This document shows, piece by piece, positions 1-8,354 of a stretch of 64,000 nt of DNA. The notes beneath the pieces were generated by a model. That model saw only the letters and a list, made by a program, of their open reading frames with translations, did no database searches and was not told the DNA's origin. How positions within the stretch are numbered: position 1 is the stretch's first letter; every line of letters begins with the position of its first letter. The translations under genes were made by a program, and so were the position numbers. This DNA is from Mycolicibacterium sp. P9-22. Its GTDB lineage: Bacteria; Actinomycetota; Actinomycetes; Mycobacteriales; Mycobacteriaceae. The DNA lies in contig NZ_NPKP01000019.1 of assembly GCF_008329585.1 (NCBI RefSeq), positions 1 through 64,000 on the forward strand. Reading direction: 5' to 3'.

Positions 1-293
1 ACAAACTGGCATCAAAAAAACAGGCCACCCACCAACTCAAGGAGACGGGAATCCCCCCAAACGAGTGGCCAAAAACAACAAACAAAAACCACCAAACACA
101 CTATTGAGTTCTCAAACAACAGACTTGCATTTGTCCGCGCCACAAACCCCGGCTTAAAAGCCGCAGTAGGTAGAGCGGGCAGTGAGGAACCCCCACGTTA
201 ATGGGTAATTCGCTCGGATTTGTCTTCGCTCTCCGGCCGAGGCCGTGTCGCTCTGACTTGCAATAAGTTACGGCAGGGCTAACAGCGAGTCAA
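1..293 (-). promoter_or_regulatory. rRNA operon promoter and leader (16S gene lies left of the window)
   Basis: Read on the minus strand, the block TTTGAGAACTCAATAGTGTG (positions 92-111), followed by T/G-rich sequence, is the conserved antitermination and RNase III-processing leader found just upstream of 16S rRNA in mycobacteria. Upstream of it is a strong promoter: TTGACT at 288-293, a 17-bp spacer, and TAACTT at 265-270, which puts transcription start near 258. A short hairpin CGGCTTTTAAGCCG (150-163) sits between promoter and leader block, where a boxB-like element would be expected. No rRNA sequence is inside the window. The tyrS neighbour matches the position of an rrn operon in fast-growing mycobacteria (from memory). 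Confidence 0.85.
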
Positions 294-331
294 ATCGCCA
301 GGTCAGCGCGGGATCTGCGCAGGTCAGGGGC

Positions 332-1633
332 CTAGCTTGACCGGTCATCGGCAGACGCCCGCAGCACACCGGCAATGTTGCGCTTGCCACGTCGCAACAC
401 CAGCCATCGGTGATGCAAAAAGTCCGACGACTGTGGTATCCACTCGTCGCTTTCGATTCGCACGTTGTTCACGTAGACCCCGCCCTCACCGACGGTCCGG
501 CGCGCGTCGCCCTTGCTCTTCGACAATCCGGTGGACACCAGCAGGTCGGTGATGGCGTCGGGGCCGCCGGCCGCGAGTTCGGTGACTTGACCGTTGCTCG
601 CCTCCCGCAGAGCTGCGGCCAGCGTCGATTCGTCGAGATCACCCAGCTCACCGCGGCCGAACAGCGCCTGGCTGGCCAATTCGACGGCATCGGTGGCGGC
701 CTGTCCGTGTACGAGTGTGGTCAGTTCCCGCGCCAACGTCCGTTGCGCGGCGCGTTCATGAGCGCGTGATTCCGTCGCTTCGGCCAGTTCGGAGATCTGC
801 TCGGTGCTCAGGAATGTGAACCACTTCAGGTAGCCGAGCACGTCGGCGTCTGCGGTGTTGAAGAAGTACTGATACCAGGCATAGGGGCTGGTCAGCTCCG
901 GGTCGAGCCAGATGTTGCCCCCGCCGGTGGACTTGCCGAACTTCTTACCCTCGGAGTCGGTGACCAGCGGTGTTGTCAGCGCATGCACCGTGGCGCCGCG
1001 CTTCTGACGCACCAGCCGGACGCCGGCGACGATATTGCCCCACTGGTCGGACCCGCCGATCTGCAACCCACAGCCGTACCGTTCGTGCAGCTGCACGTAG
1101 TCGTTGGCCTGCAGCAACATGTAGCTGAACTCCGTGTAGGAGATGCCCTCGCCCTCCAGACGTCGACGCACCGTGTCGCGGTCGAGCATGACGTTGACCG
1201 AGAAATACTTGCCGACATCGCGCAGGAACTCGATCGCGGACAACTCCCCGGTCCAGGTCAGGTTGTTCGCCACGATTGCGCCGGTCGGCGACTCGTCGAA
1301 CTCGACGAACCGTTCCAGCTGGCCGCGGATGCGTCCGGCCCAGTCGGCGACGGTATCCGCGGTCTGCATGGTGCGTTCCCCGCTGTCGCGGGGGTCCCCG
1401 ATCATCCCGGTCGCCCCGCCTGCCAGCACGATCGGACGATGTCCGGCCTGCTGGAAGCGGCGCAGCGTGAGCAGCGGAACAAGGTGACCGGCGTGCAGGC
1501 TGGGCGCGGTCGGGTCGAATCCCGAATAGACCGTGAGCGGCCCGTTGGCGAGCGCGTCCGCCAACGCGTCCCGGTCGGTCGATTGCGCGATCAGGCCGCG
1601 CCATTCCAGCTCATCGAGGATGCCGTTACTCAC
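332..1633 (-). CDS. tyrS: Tyrosyl-tRNA synthetase
   Basis: Charges tRNA-Tyr with tyrosine in the cytoplasm. The 433-residue protein has the class I signatures: HAGH (residues 47-50, the HIGH motif, after SGFDPTAPSL) and KFGKS near residue 230 (the KMSKS motif). GGSDQWGN, part of the tyrosine pocket, lies between them, and the C-terminal part has an S4-like RNA-binding domain (the SKSKGDARR stretch). Length fits the bacterial TyrS family. The start is an ATG 17 bp downstream of mpg on the same strand. It lies immediately upstream of the leftward rRNA promoter, so transcription through tyrS would run into the rrn operon. Confidence 0.97.
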   Translation of the reverse strand: MSNGILDELEWRGLIAQSTDRDALADALANGPLTVYSGFDPTAPSLHAGHLVPLLTLRRFQQAGHRPIVLAGGATGMIGDPRDSGERTMQTADTVADWAGRIRGQLERFVEFDESPTGAIVANNLTWTGELSAIEFLRDVGKYFSVNVMLDRDTVRRRLEGEGISYTEFSYMLLQANDYVQLHERYGCGLQIGGSDQWGNIVAGVRLVRQKRGATVHALTTPLVTDSEGKKFGKSTGGGNIWLDPELTSPYAWYQYFFNTADADVLGYLKWFTFLSTEQISELAEATESRAHERAAQRTLARELTTLVHGQAATDAVELASQALFGRGELGDLDESTLAAALREASNGQVTELAAGGPDAITDLLVSTGLSKSKGDARRTVGEGGVYVNNVRIESDEWIPQSSDFLHHRWLVLRRGKRNIAGVLRASADDRSS

Positions 1634-1650
1634 CCGGCCATCATCCTGTA

Positions 1651-2262
1651 TCAGTCGCTGCCACCCGGTACCGGAGCCCGCGGACTACGGCGATACGCCG
1701 ACACCTCGGGGTGACCCGGAAGCCAAAACCGCCAGGCCCGATCCGCCGCGGTGCTCACCCCGACCCGCGGGCCCGCGATCGGCTCGAGCGGCGCGCCCAG
1801 CTCGAGGCGGACCGGACCGGTCGCGTCGAAAAGGTCGATCCCGTTGTCCTCCAGCGTTATTCCGAGGGCCGAACACAGATTTCCCGGGCCGCGCGCCAGC
1901 GCTCGGGGGGCCGGTATCAAGCCGCGGCGCAGCCGTGCCACCGGTTCGCCGTCGTCGATGACGGCTGCGCGCAACAGCACCGCGGCCGCAGCATCCTCCC
2001 AGCCGCAGACCACATTGGCGCACACGTGGATGCCGTGACTGCGGTAGGTGTACATCCGGCCGGCCGGGCCGAACATCACCGTGTTGCGCAATCGGGGTCC
2101 GCGAAACGAGTGCGACGCCGGATCCGGCCATGGGCCATCCGGCGGCCCGCCGTAGGCCTCGACCTCGACGATCGTCGCGGTGACGTCGCGGCCGTGCAGG
2201 CGCGCGCCCAGTAGCCGACGGGCCGCCGTCACCGGATCAACCGCCAGCGCCGCGACTCCCAC
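1651..2262 (-). CDS. mpg: 3-methyladenine DNA glycosylase (AAG family)
   Basis: Base-excision repair glycosylase that removes alkylated purines. The family signature VEVEAYGGPPD, the SHSFRG segment, the MFGPAGRMYTYRSHGIHVCANVV core and LARGPGNLC are all present. The open frame extends to an ATG at 2319, but that would abut the divergent ABC gene at 2320. A GTG at 2262 gives about 203 residues and aligns with the N-terminus of M. tuberculosis Mpg (Rv1688) as recalled, so it is preferred. ATG 2301 is another option. It lies directly upstream of tyrS on the same strand and is probably co-transcribed with it. Confidence 0.9.
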   Translation of the reverse strand: MGVAALAVDPVTAARRLLGARLHGRDVTATIVEVEAYGGPPDGPWPDPASHSFRGPRLRNTVMFGPAGRMYTYRSHGIHVCANVVCGWEDAAAAVLLRAAVIDDGEPVARLRRGLIPAPRALARGPGNLCSALGITLEDNGIDLFDATGPVRLELGAPLEPIAGPRVGVSTAADRAWRFWLPGHPEVSAYRRSPRAPVPGGSD

Positions 2263-2319
2263 GGCACTGATTGTGCCCGGTCCCTTGACAGCCACGATCA
2301 TCGGGCGCATATTCATCAC

Positions 2320-3075
2320 ATGATGAGTTCATCGAGCGATGAATTACCACAGACAGGCCCCGATACCGCAGTTCTGATCGAGAACCTGCACGTCACACGG
2401 GGCAAGCGCACTGCGCTCACCGATATCTCGGTCGCCATTCCGCGCGGCACCATCACCGGATTGCTCGGGCCCTCCGGGTGCGGCAAGACCACGCTGATGC
2501 GGTCGGTCGTCGGCACCCAGATCATCGCGTCAGGCACCATCACGGTGCTCGGCCATCCGGCCGGCAGCGCTCCCCTGCGCCGGCGCGTCGGGTACGTCAC
2601 CCAGGACGCGACCATCTACCCCGACCTGCGGGTCATCGACAACGCCCGCTATTTCGCCTCGCTGTACGGCACCGATGCCCGGTCAGCCGACGACGCGATC
2701 GCCGCCGTCGGCCTCGAAGACCATCGGACCGCCTTGTGCGGCAACCTTTCCGGAGGCCAACGGACCCGGGTGTCACTGGCCTGCGCCCTGGTGTCGCAGC
2801 CCGACCTGCTGGTGCTCGACGAACCCACCGTCGGACTCGACCCGGTACTGCGGGTCGATCTGTGGGAGCAGTTTCACCGACTCGCCCGCGGCGGCACCAC
2901 CCTGCTGGTGTCCAGCCATGTCATGGACGAGGCCGACCACTGCGGCGACCTGCTGCTCCTGCGCGAAGGACGTCTGCTCGCGCACACCACACCCACCCAA
3001 TTGCGAAAGGACACCGGATGTTCGTCACTGGAGGAAGCGTTCCTGTCCGTCATCCGGCACAGCACCGCGGCGTGA
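2320..3075 (+). CDS. ABC exporter ATP-binding protein (Rv1687c-like)
   Basis: Cytoplasmic ATPase of a two-gene ABC-2 type exporter. Visible motifs are Walker A GPSGCGKTT near residue 51, the Q-loop in GYVTQDATIYPDL, the signature LSGGQRTRVSLA, Walker B LLVLDEPTVGLDP, and the switch histidine in LLVSSHVMDEA. Length (251 residues) is usual for a daunorubicin-resistance-type ATPase. ATG codons at 2320 and 2323 are both possible starts. Its TGA overlaps the GTG of the permease by 4 bp (GTGA), so the two are translationally coupled. A TetR gene follows on the same strand. The substrate cannot be told from sequence. Confidence 0.92.
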   Translation: MMSSSSDELPQTGPDTAVLIENLHVTRGKRTALTDISVAIPRGTITGLLGPSGCGKTTLMRSVVGTQIIASGTITVLGHPAGSAPLRRRVGYVTQDATIYPDLRVIDNARYFASLYGTDARSADDAIAAVGLEDHRTALCGNLSGGQRTRVSLACALVSQPDLLVLDEPTVGLDPVLRVDLWEQFHRLARGGTTLLVSSHVMDEADHCGDLLLLREGRLLAHTTPTQLRKDTGCSSLEEAFLSVIRHSTAA

Positions 3076-3845
3076 GTCGCCCGGGGATGCTCGGTCTACG
3101 GGGGTATCTGGCCACCACCGCCCGCATCCTGCGTCAACTGGCCGCCGACCATCGCAGCATGGCGATGATCATCCTGGTCCCGACACTGATCATCGCGCTG
3201 ATGTACTTCATGTTCTCCGAGGTGCCACACCCGCCGGGCGTGCCGTCCCCGTTCAACAAGGCCTGCCTGATCATGCTCGGGGTGTTCCCGCTGGTGGTGA
3301 TGTTCCTGATCACGTCGATCACGATGCAGCGAGAACGCGTGTCCGGAACGCTGGAGCGAATTTTGACCACGCCGCTGCGGCGGTTCGATCTGCTCGCCGC
3401 CTACGGCACCGCGTTCTCCATCGCTGCCGCCGCGCAGGCCGCGCTGGCGTGTGGGGTCGCGTTCTGGCTGCTCGGGTTCGACACCGCGGGCAGTCCGGTG
3501 TTGGTATTCGTCATCGCGATCGCCAATGCCGTGCTGGGTGTCGGGTTGGGCCTGTTGTGCAGTGCCTTTGCCCGCACCGAGTTCCAGGCGGTGCAGTTCA
3601 TGCCGGTCGTCGTGGTGCCGCAGCTGCTGCTGTGCGGAATCCTGGTGCCGCGCGAGGCGTTGCCGGACTGGCTGCAGTGGATCAGTAATGTGCTGCCCGC
3701 CAGCTACGCTCTGGAAGCGTTGCAACAGGTCGGTGCGTACGCCGAGCCGACCGCGATCGCGGTTCGCGATATCGCGGTGGTGATCGGTTTTGCGCTTGTC
3801 GCGCTGGGCTTGGCGGCGGCGACCCTGCGACGTCGGACCCCGTAG
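3072..3845 (+). CDS. ABC-2 type exporter permease (Rv1686c-like)
   Basis: Membrane partner of the preceding ATPase. The 257-residue protein has about six hydrophobic segments, starting with AMIILVPTLIIALMYFMF. The ABC-2 signature region QRERVSGTLERILTTPLRRFDLL follows the second segment, and FMPVVVVPQLLLCGILVP lies near the end. The open frame continues upstream inside the ATPase gene, but the GTG at 3072 overlapping the ATPase stop (GTGA) gives the normal family length. It probably exports a lipid or drug-like compound; the specificity is not visible. Confidence 0.9.
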   Translation: MSRPGMLGLRGYLATTARILRQLAADHRSMAMIILVPTLIIALMYFMFSEVPHPPGVPSPFNKACLIMLGVFPLVVMFLITSITMQRERVSGTLERILTTPLRRFDLLAAYGTAFSIAAAAQAALACGVAFWLLGFDTAGSPVLVFVIAIANAVLGVGLGLLCSAFARTEFQAVQFMPVVVVPQLLLCGILVPREALPDWLQWISNVLPASYALEALQQVGAYAEPTAIAVRDIAVVIGFALVALGLAAATLRRRTP

Positions 3846-3875
3846 CCGGGAGGCCGCCGTAGTGGAGAGGAAGCC

Positions 3876-4490
3876 GTGAGCAGCAGCGCTGAACGCAAGC
3901 GTCCCGGACGACCGCCGGGTAGTTCCGACACCCGGGAACGGATATTGGAGAGCGCTCGGGAGCTGTTCGCACGCAACGGTTTCGACAAGACGTCGATCCG
4001 CGCGGTCGCCGCGGGCGCCGGCGTCGACGGCGCCCTGGTGCACCACTACTACGGAACCAAACAGCAGCTTTTCGCGGCGGCCATCGCGATCCCGATCGAC
4101 CCCATGGCGGTGATCGGGCCGCTGCGGAAGACCCCGGTGGATCAGATCGGCAGCGTGCTTCCGTCAATCCTGCTGCCGCTGTGGGATTCCGAGCTCGGTA
4201 AGGGCTTCATCGCGACACTGCGCTCACTGCTGGCGGGCGCCGATGTCAGTTTGGTCCGATCGTTCCTGCAGGAGATCATCACCGTCGAGATCGGGTCCCG
4301 GGTGGACAACCCGCCCGGCTCCGGCGCGATCAGGGTGCAGTTCGTGGCGTCGCAACTCGTCGGCGTGGTGATGGTGCGTTACATCCTGGAGCTGCAGCCG
4401 TTCGCCGGGCTGGAACCGCAGATCATCGCCGAGACGATCGCGCCCAACCTGCAGCGCTATCTCACCGGTGATCTGCCTGCGCTGCGCTGA
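3876..4490 (+). CDS. TetR-family transcriptional regulator (Rv1685c-like)
   Basis: Likely local repressor of the ABC exporter, encoded 30 bp upstream on the same strand. The N-terminal helix-turn-helix is typical: TRERILESARELFARNGFDKTSIRAVAAGAGVDGALVHHYYGTKQQLF (residues about 20-68). The remaining 140 residues form the ligand-binding part. The GTG start follows a purine-rich ribosome site (GGAGAGGAAG). Its 3' end overlaps the convergent Trm112-like gene by 29 bp. The ligand is unknown. Confidence 0.92.
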   Translation: MSSSAERKRPGRPPGSSDTRERILESARELFARNGFDKTSIRAVAAGAGVDGALVHHYYGTKQQLFAAAIAIPIDPMAVIGPLRKTPVDQIGSVLPSILLPLWDSELGKGFIATLRSLLAGADVSLVRSFLQEIITVEIGSRVDNPPGSGAIRVQFVASQLVGVVMVRYILELQPFAGLEPQIIAETIAPNLQRYLTGDLPALR

Positions 4491-4680
4491 GCAACCGATC
4501 ATGCTCGGCATCGTCGGTCACGGGCACCGCCTCATCGATGAGCAGCACCGGGATGCCGTCCACGATGGGATAGGCACGGCGCAACCTGGCGTTGTAGAGG
4601 CACTCGCCCGGAACGTGCACGAGGGGGCCGTGATCCTCGGGGCAGACCAGGATGTCGAGCAGCTTCGCGTCGAGGCTCAC
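4462..4680 (-). CDS. Trm112-like small protein (Rv1684-like)
   Basis: A 72-residue protein of the Trm112/YcaR family: LLDILVCPEDHGPL at the N-terminus and AYPIVDGIPVLLIDEA in the middle are the family hallmarks. In other organisms these proteins stabilise methyltransferases or act as small zinc-ribbon partners. Here only one of the usual cysteines is in the CP motif, and a second is in GECLYN. The longer frame to 4713 is rejected because GTG 4680 begins the conserved sequence. It lies 10 bp after the secreted-protein gene on the same strand and overlaps the TetR gene end to end. Confidence 0.85.
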   Translation of the reverse strand: MSLDAKLLDILVCPEDHGPLVHVPGECLYNARLRRAYPIVDGIPVLLIDEAVPVTDDAEHDRLLSAAQADHR

Positions 4681-4690
4681 TGAACTCTCG

Positions 4691-5209
4691 TCACCACGGC
4701 GACATGTCCCCACCCCAACCGGGTGGGATCAGCGCATTGTTTCCGTCGTCGCCGGCTACAGGCGCCCACGGCGCAGCGGAGCCCGCCGAGCCCTGCCCGG
4801 GTGCATCCGAGCCGGCGTTGGCCTGCTGGTTGATCATCCGGCGCTGGTAGGACAACGTGGACTGGAGGGCGTCGATCAGCGGTTTCTGGTTGGGCCGCGC
4901 GTTCAGACCCTCGAGCAGGGCCTGAGAGTTGGCCGTCGACGGGCGCACGCCACGCTGGCGCAACGTCATCACCTGCTCGATGAGCTTGGAGACCTGACCA
5001 CCGCCGCTGCCGGTCTGGTACTGCTCGGAGATCATCATCAGTACCTGATCCGGGGACACCTGCTGGGCCGGCTGTTCCTGCGCTGACGCGTCCGGTTCGG
5101 CCGCCGCCACCGGCGCCAGGCCAAGGCCCGCGGCGGCCGCGGCACCGATGAGGGCGCCCGCCGTCCAGCGCCGCAATGATGTGCCGGTCACGGAGTTCTC
5201 CGTCGTCAT
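4691..5209 (-). CDS. Putative secreted protein, unknown function
   Basis: A 172-residue protein with a clear N-terminal export signal: a basic LRRW segment, a hydrophobic alanine/glycine-rich core, and a likely cleavage after VAAA near residue 37. The mature part has a helical middle (VSPDQVLMMISEQYQTGSG and LIEQVMTLRQRGVRPS) and a Gly/Ala/Pro-rich C-terminus ending DMSPW. No known domain is recognised. It lies between the Rv1683-type fusion gene (55 bp upstream) and the Trm112-like gene, all on one strand, so the three may be one transcript. A cell-wall or envelope role is only a guess from the signal. Confidence 0.75.
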   Translation of the reverse strand: MTTENSVTGTSLRRWTAGALIGAAAAAGLGLAPVAAAEPDASAQEQPAQQVSPDQVLMMISEQYQTGSGGGQVSKLIEQVMTLRQRGVRPSTANSQALLEGLNARPNQKPLIDALQSTLSYQRRMINQQANAGSDAPGQGSAGSAAPWAPVAGDDGNNALIPPGWGGDMSPW

Positions 5210-5264
5210 CTGAACCTCTCCCTTGCCGTCTCGGCGAGCCTAACAGTGCACCTGTCGCCGAGCA

Positions 5265-8234
5265 TCACGGCTGATTGCCGACGATCTCCGCGCGCACGGC
5301 AGCCGTCATGCGCTTGTACTGCTTGGTATCGGTGTCGAAGTACCAGGTGTTACGCGATGACTTAGGAATGCCGGCGGCGCGCAACGGACCGGTCTCCGGC
5401 CGGTAGGACGCACCGAGCGTCATGCTCGGCGCCACGTGGATCACCGCGGGCCCGACGCCGATCGGCAATGTCGCCATGGCCTCGTTGAGCTCCGCGCTGG
5501 GCAGGCTGCCACCCGGGCGCAGCGTGACGGCCGTGACCACCAGCGATTCACCCTGCACGTCGAGTCGGTAGGTCACCGCAAGGTCGACCGCCCCGGCCCG
5601 GCTGACGGCGTCGTTGACCGCCGCGGTGAACACCGGGCCATCGGGCGTCCTGATCACCGAACTGCGGTTGTCGACGAGCCAGAAGTCACCGTCCTCGTCG
5701 CGCCGGCACAGTTGCTCGGTGGACACCCAGGTGTCCGCCGGCGCGAACACGCCGCGCTTGACCGAGGCGGTCGGATCCACCGGGCCCCGGGGGCGGGCCA
5801 GGAGAACGCCGACCTCGCCCGCCTCGGCACGGCGCACGAAACCGGAATCCTCCTCCAGGATGAGGTCGTCCTCCACGTCGTAGGCACCGAGTTCGACCTG
5901 CGGACCGCCGGGCAGCGGGCGGCCCTTGCTGCCGATCTTCACGCCCGCCACATTGGACAGCACCGCCTGGCCGTCGGTGGTCGCAAAGAACTCGACGACC
6001 TTGGCGGGCTCGAACACCTCGACGACCCGGCGCCACAGACCGGTCGGCATGCCGGCGCCGATGAACAGCCGCACCGAATGCGTGCCCGCCAGCGAGAACG
6101 ACGGGTCGTCGATGACCTCGCCGAGCATCGCCCAGGTGTAGGACACCACCGTCACGCCGTACTGCCGGATCTCACGGACGAACCGGTCCGGGGCCAGGCC
6201 CCGGGACAGTGCGATGCGCGCCCCGCCGACCACCGCGCCGCCCAGACTGACCAACAGCCCGGACGGATGGTGCAGCGGGGTCAGGCAATAGACGGTGTCG
6301 CGGTTGCCCAGGTTGGCCGCCGAGGCCGTGCCCAGGGCGGACAGCGCCCACCGGTAGTTGGTGATCTGCCGGGCGACCAGTTCGCCGTTCGTGGTCGCAA
6401 ACGCCACGTAGGCGAGGTCGCGGGCGAAGCCCGGGTTCGGCCGGTACCAGCCGGGCAGTTCGACCCGGTCGGGGTCGATCTTCTCCATGTCCACGACATC
6501 GGTGCCGTCGGCCAGGTCCAGGTCACGGGACTCGCCACCGCCGAGCACCAGCACGCGCCGGTCCAGCGTGCGCGCGATCTCCAGGTTCGCCGGGTCGGTG
6601 AGGACCTCGGCGACACCGCCCAGGCGCGCGGCCTCGGCGAGGTCGGCATCCGGCGGCATCAGCACGGCGACGGCTCCGAGCCGCGACAAGGCCGCGATCG
6701 CGACCAGCGCGCTCGGCCGGGTCTGCATCAGCACACCGACCCGTACCCCTTGGCGCACACCGACTTCGATCAACCCGCGCACCACATTGTTGACCCGGCG
6801 GTCCACCGCCTCATAGGTGTGCACCCGACCGTCGAACAACAGGAACTCGCCGTCGGGGTGGCTTTCGGCCTGCTCGGACATGATGCGGCCCAGCGAGATT
6901 CGGGTGTGGTCGTTGATCTGGCCGAGCCGCGCGAGGCGAGGCAGCGTGCGCGCCGTTTCGACGAGCAGCGTGCGCGCCGACTTGTTGGTGGCGACGACGG
7001 CGCCGGCAGCCGAACGGGCCAGATCGAAGGCCATCTCCGAGGCCGCCGCCGCACCGTGCGCCACCCGCGAGGTGAGCGCCACCCCGGCGTCGATGGCGGA
7101 TTCGGACGGCTGGAGACCCATCGGTGCGATTTCGTCGGGCAACGCGCCGTCACCGCTGCGCCACTTGACCCACGACGCCACCGTCGGCCAGGTTTGAGTG
7201 GCGGCCTTCGATCCGACGACAAGACCGAAATGTCCTGTGCGGATGAGGTATTCGTAGGTATCGGCCTTGGGTGCGGCGGTCTTGATACCGCGTACCGCCG
7301 CCGGCTGACCGATATCGTCGACCTCGCCGATCACGGCCAGCACCGGGCAGGTGATATCGGCCAGCGTGACGAGTTCGCCGCGGATGGAGAACCCGCCGGA
7401 CATCATCCGGTTGTGGGCGATGAACTGTTTGAGCAGTTCCGAGATGGCCGGGCCCGACCAGGCGATCCAGCCCTCGGAATCGAGGAAGCGACGCTGCTGC
7501 TCACGGGGCAGCAGCGCGTCACGATCATGCAGTTGACGCAGGAAGTCCAGGCGCGCCTGAGCCGTCTTGAGCGGGTCGAGCAACTGGAAACCGGTGCGCG
7601 CCAGCCACCCCGGGATGTCGATTCGGGAGAACACATGGTCGGCCATGAAGTTGGCGGCCACCGCGCCGACGTTGGGTGGGATACCCATCGGCAGGGCCGC
7701 CAAGGTGTCGACCGGAGAACCGAATCCGACGATGCTGGCGAGATCCTTGGAGCGGCGGTAGGCCGCGGTCTGGTAGCAGAACATCCCGCCCTGGGAGTAG
7801 CCGGCGAGGTGGACGTCGCTGCCGGTGACCTTCTTGACGGTGTCGATGGCCTCGCTGAGCGCCACCACGTGGTCGGCGAGATTGCGCTGCATACCGCCCT
7901 CGACCTGATCGGGCGAACCGAAGTCGATCACCCAGGGATCCAGGCCCGCGGCATGCAGGATGCCCACGGCGCCGTCCTCGCGGGTGACGTCCCACATGTC
8001 GGCCGACATCATCATCGGATGCACCATCAGCACGGGGGCGCCGGGAGCCGCCGCTCCGGGCCGGGTGTCGGGCGGGAAGTACCGGCGCAGCCGGTACATC
8101 GGGACGCTCTCGATGATCTGGTACGGCGAGGGGACCGCACCCGTTTCCAGGCCGCCGTACCGCAGGACTTCGATGCCGTTCTGCGCGGTCGCCAGAATTC
8201 GGCTCACCGGACCGGTGATCGACGAGAAATCCAC
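5265..8234 (-). CDS. Bifunctional alpha/beta-hydrolase and acyl-CoA synthetase-like protein (Rv1683-like)
   Basis: A 989-residue fusion. The N-terminal half resembles PhaC/lipase-type alpha/beta hydrolases, with nucleophile elbow GYSQGG and upstream VLMVHPMMMSADMWD. The C-terminal half resembles AMP-forming acyl-CoA synthetases (about residues 480-950: GVLMQTRPSALVAIAALSRLGAVAVLM, TPLHHPSGLLVSLGG, FFATTDGQAVLSN, GKGRPLPGG-like). The canonical P-loop is weak, so synthetase activity is uncertain. The M. tuberculosis counterpart has been linked to triacylglycerol turnover and is of similar length. The frame runs to 8363, but that would overlap the divergent ABC-F gene. GTG 8234 has an AGGGGAG ribosome site just upstream and is preferred. 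Confidence 0.88.
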   Translation of the reverse strand: MDFSSITGPVSRILATAQNGIEVLRYGGLETGAVPSPYQIIESVPMYRLRRYFPPDTRPGAAAPGAPVLMVHPMMMSADMWDVTREDGAVGILHAAGLDPWVIDFGSPDQVEGGMQRNLADHVVALSEAIDTVKKVTGSDVHLAGYSQGGMFCYQTAAYRRSKDLASIVGFGSPVDTLAALPMGIPPNVGAVAANFMADHVFSRIDIPGWLARTGFQLLDPLKTAQARLDFLRQLHDRDALLPREQQRRFLDSEGWIAWSGPAISELLKQFIAHNRMMSGGFSIRGELVTLADITCPVLAVIGEVDDIGQPAAVRGIKTAAPKADTYEYLIRTGHFGLVVGSKAATQTWPTVASWVKWRSGDGALPDEIAPMGLQPSESAIDAGVALTSRVAHGAAAASEMAFDLARSAAGAVVATNKSARTLLVETARTLPRLARLGQINDHTRISLGRIMSEQAESHPDGEFLLFDGRVHTYEAVDRRVNNVVRGLIEVGVRQGVRVGVLMQTRPSALVAIAALSRLGAVAVLMPPDADLAEAARLGGVAEVLTDPANLEIARTLDRRVLVLGGGESRDLDLADGTDVVDMEKIDPDRVELPGWYRPNPGFARDLAYVAFATTNGELVARQITNYRWALSALGTASAANLGNRDTVYCLTPLHHPSGLLVSLGGAVVGGARIALSRGLAPDRFVREIRQYGVTVVSYTWAMLGEVIDDPSFSLAGTHSVRLFIGAGMPTGLWRRVVEVFEPAKVVEFFATTDGQAVLSNVAGVKIGSKGRPLPGGPQVELGAYDVEDDLILEEDSGFVRRAEAGEVGVLLARPRGPVDPTASVKRGVFAPADTWVSTEQLCRRDEDGDFWLVDNRSSVIRTPDGPVFTAAVNDAVSRAGAVDLAVTYRLDVQGESLVVTAVTLRPGGSLPSAELNEAMATLPIGVGPAVIHVAPSMTLGASYRPETGPLRAAGIPKSSRNTWYFDTDTKQYKRMTAAVRAEIVGNQP

Positions 8235-8354
8235 CAACGCGCGCTCCCCTGAGTGTGTGACTCCCAATCCCCCGATTGCCACGACATCATGGCACAGCGT
8301 TGCTGGTCGGCCGCTGCGAATGTGCACCGCCGGGCGGCCTAGCCTGGTGGGGAC

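Noticed and set aside
2263..2319. Longer Mpg starting at ATG 2319
   Set aside because: It would touch the divergent ABC gene start and leave no promoter space; the added residues are not conserved.
5436..8252. 938-codon open frame on the plus strand opposite the Rv1683-like gene
   Set aside because: Histidine/arginine/glycine-rich translation with no domain pattern; it is the mirror frame of a high-GC gene whose own product is clearly conserved.
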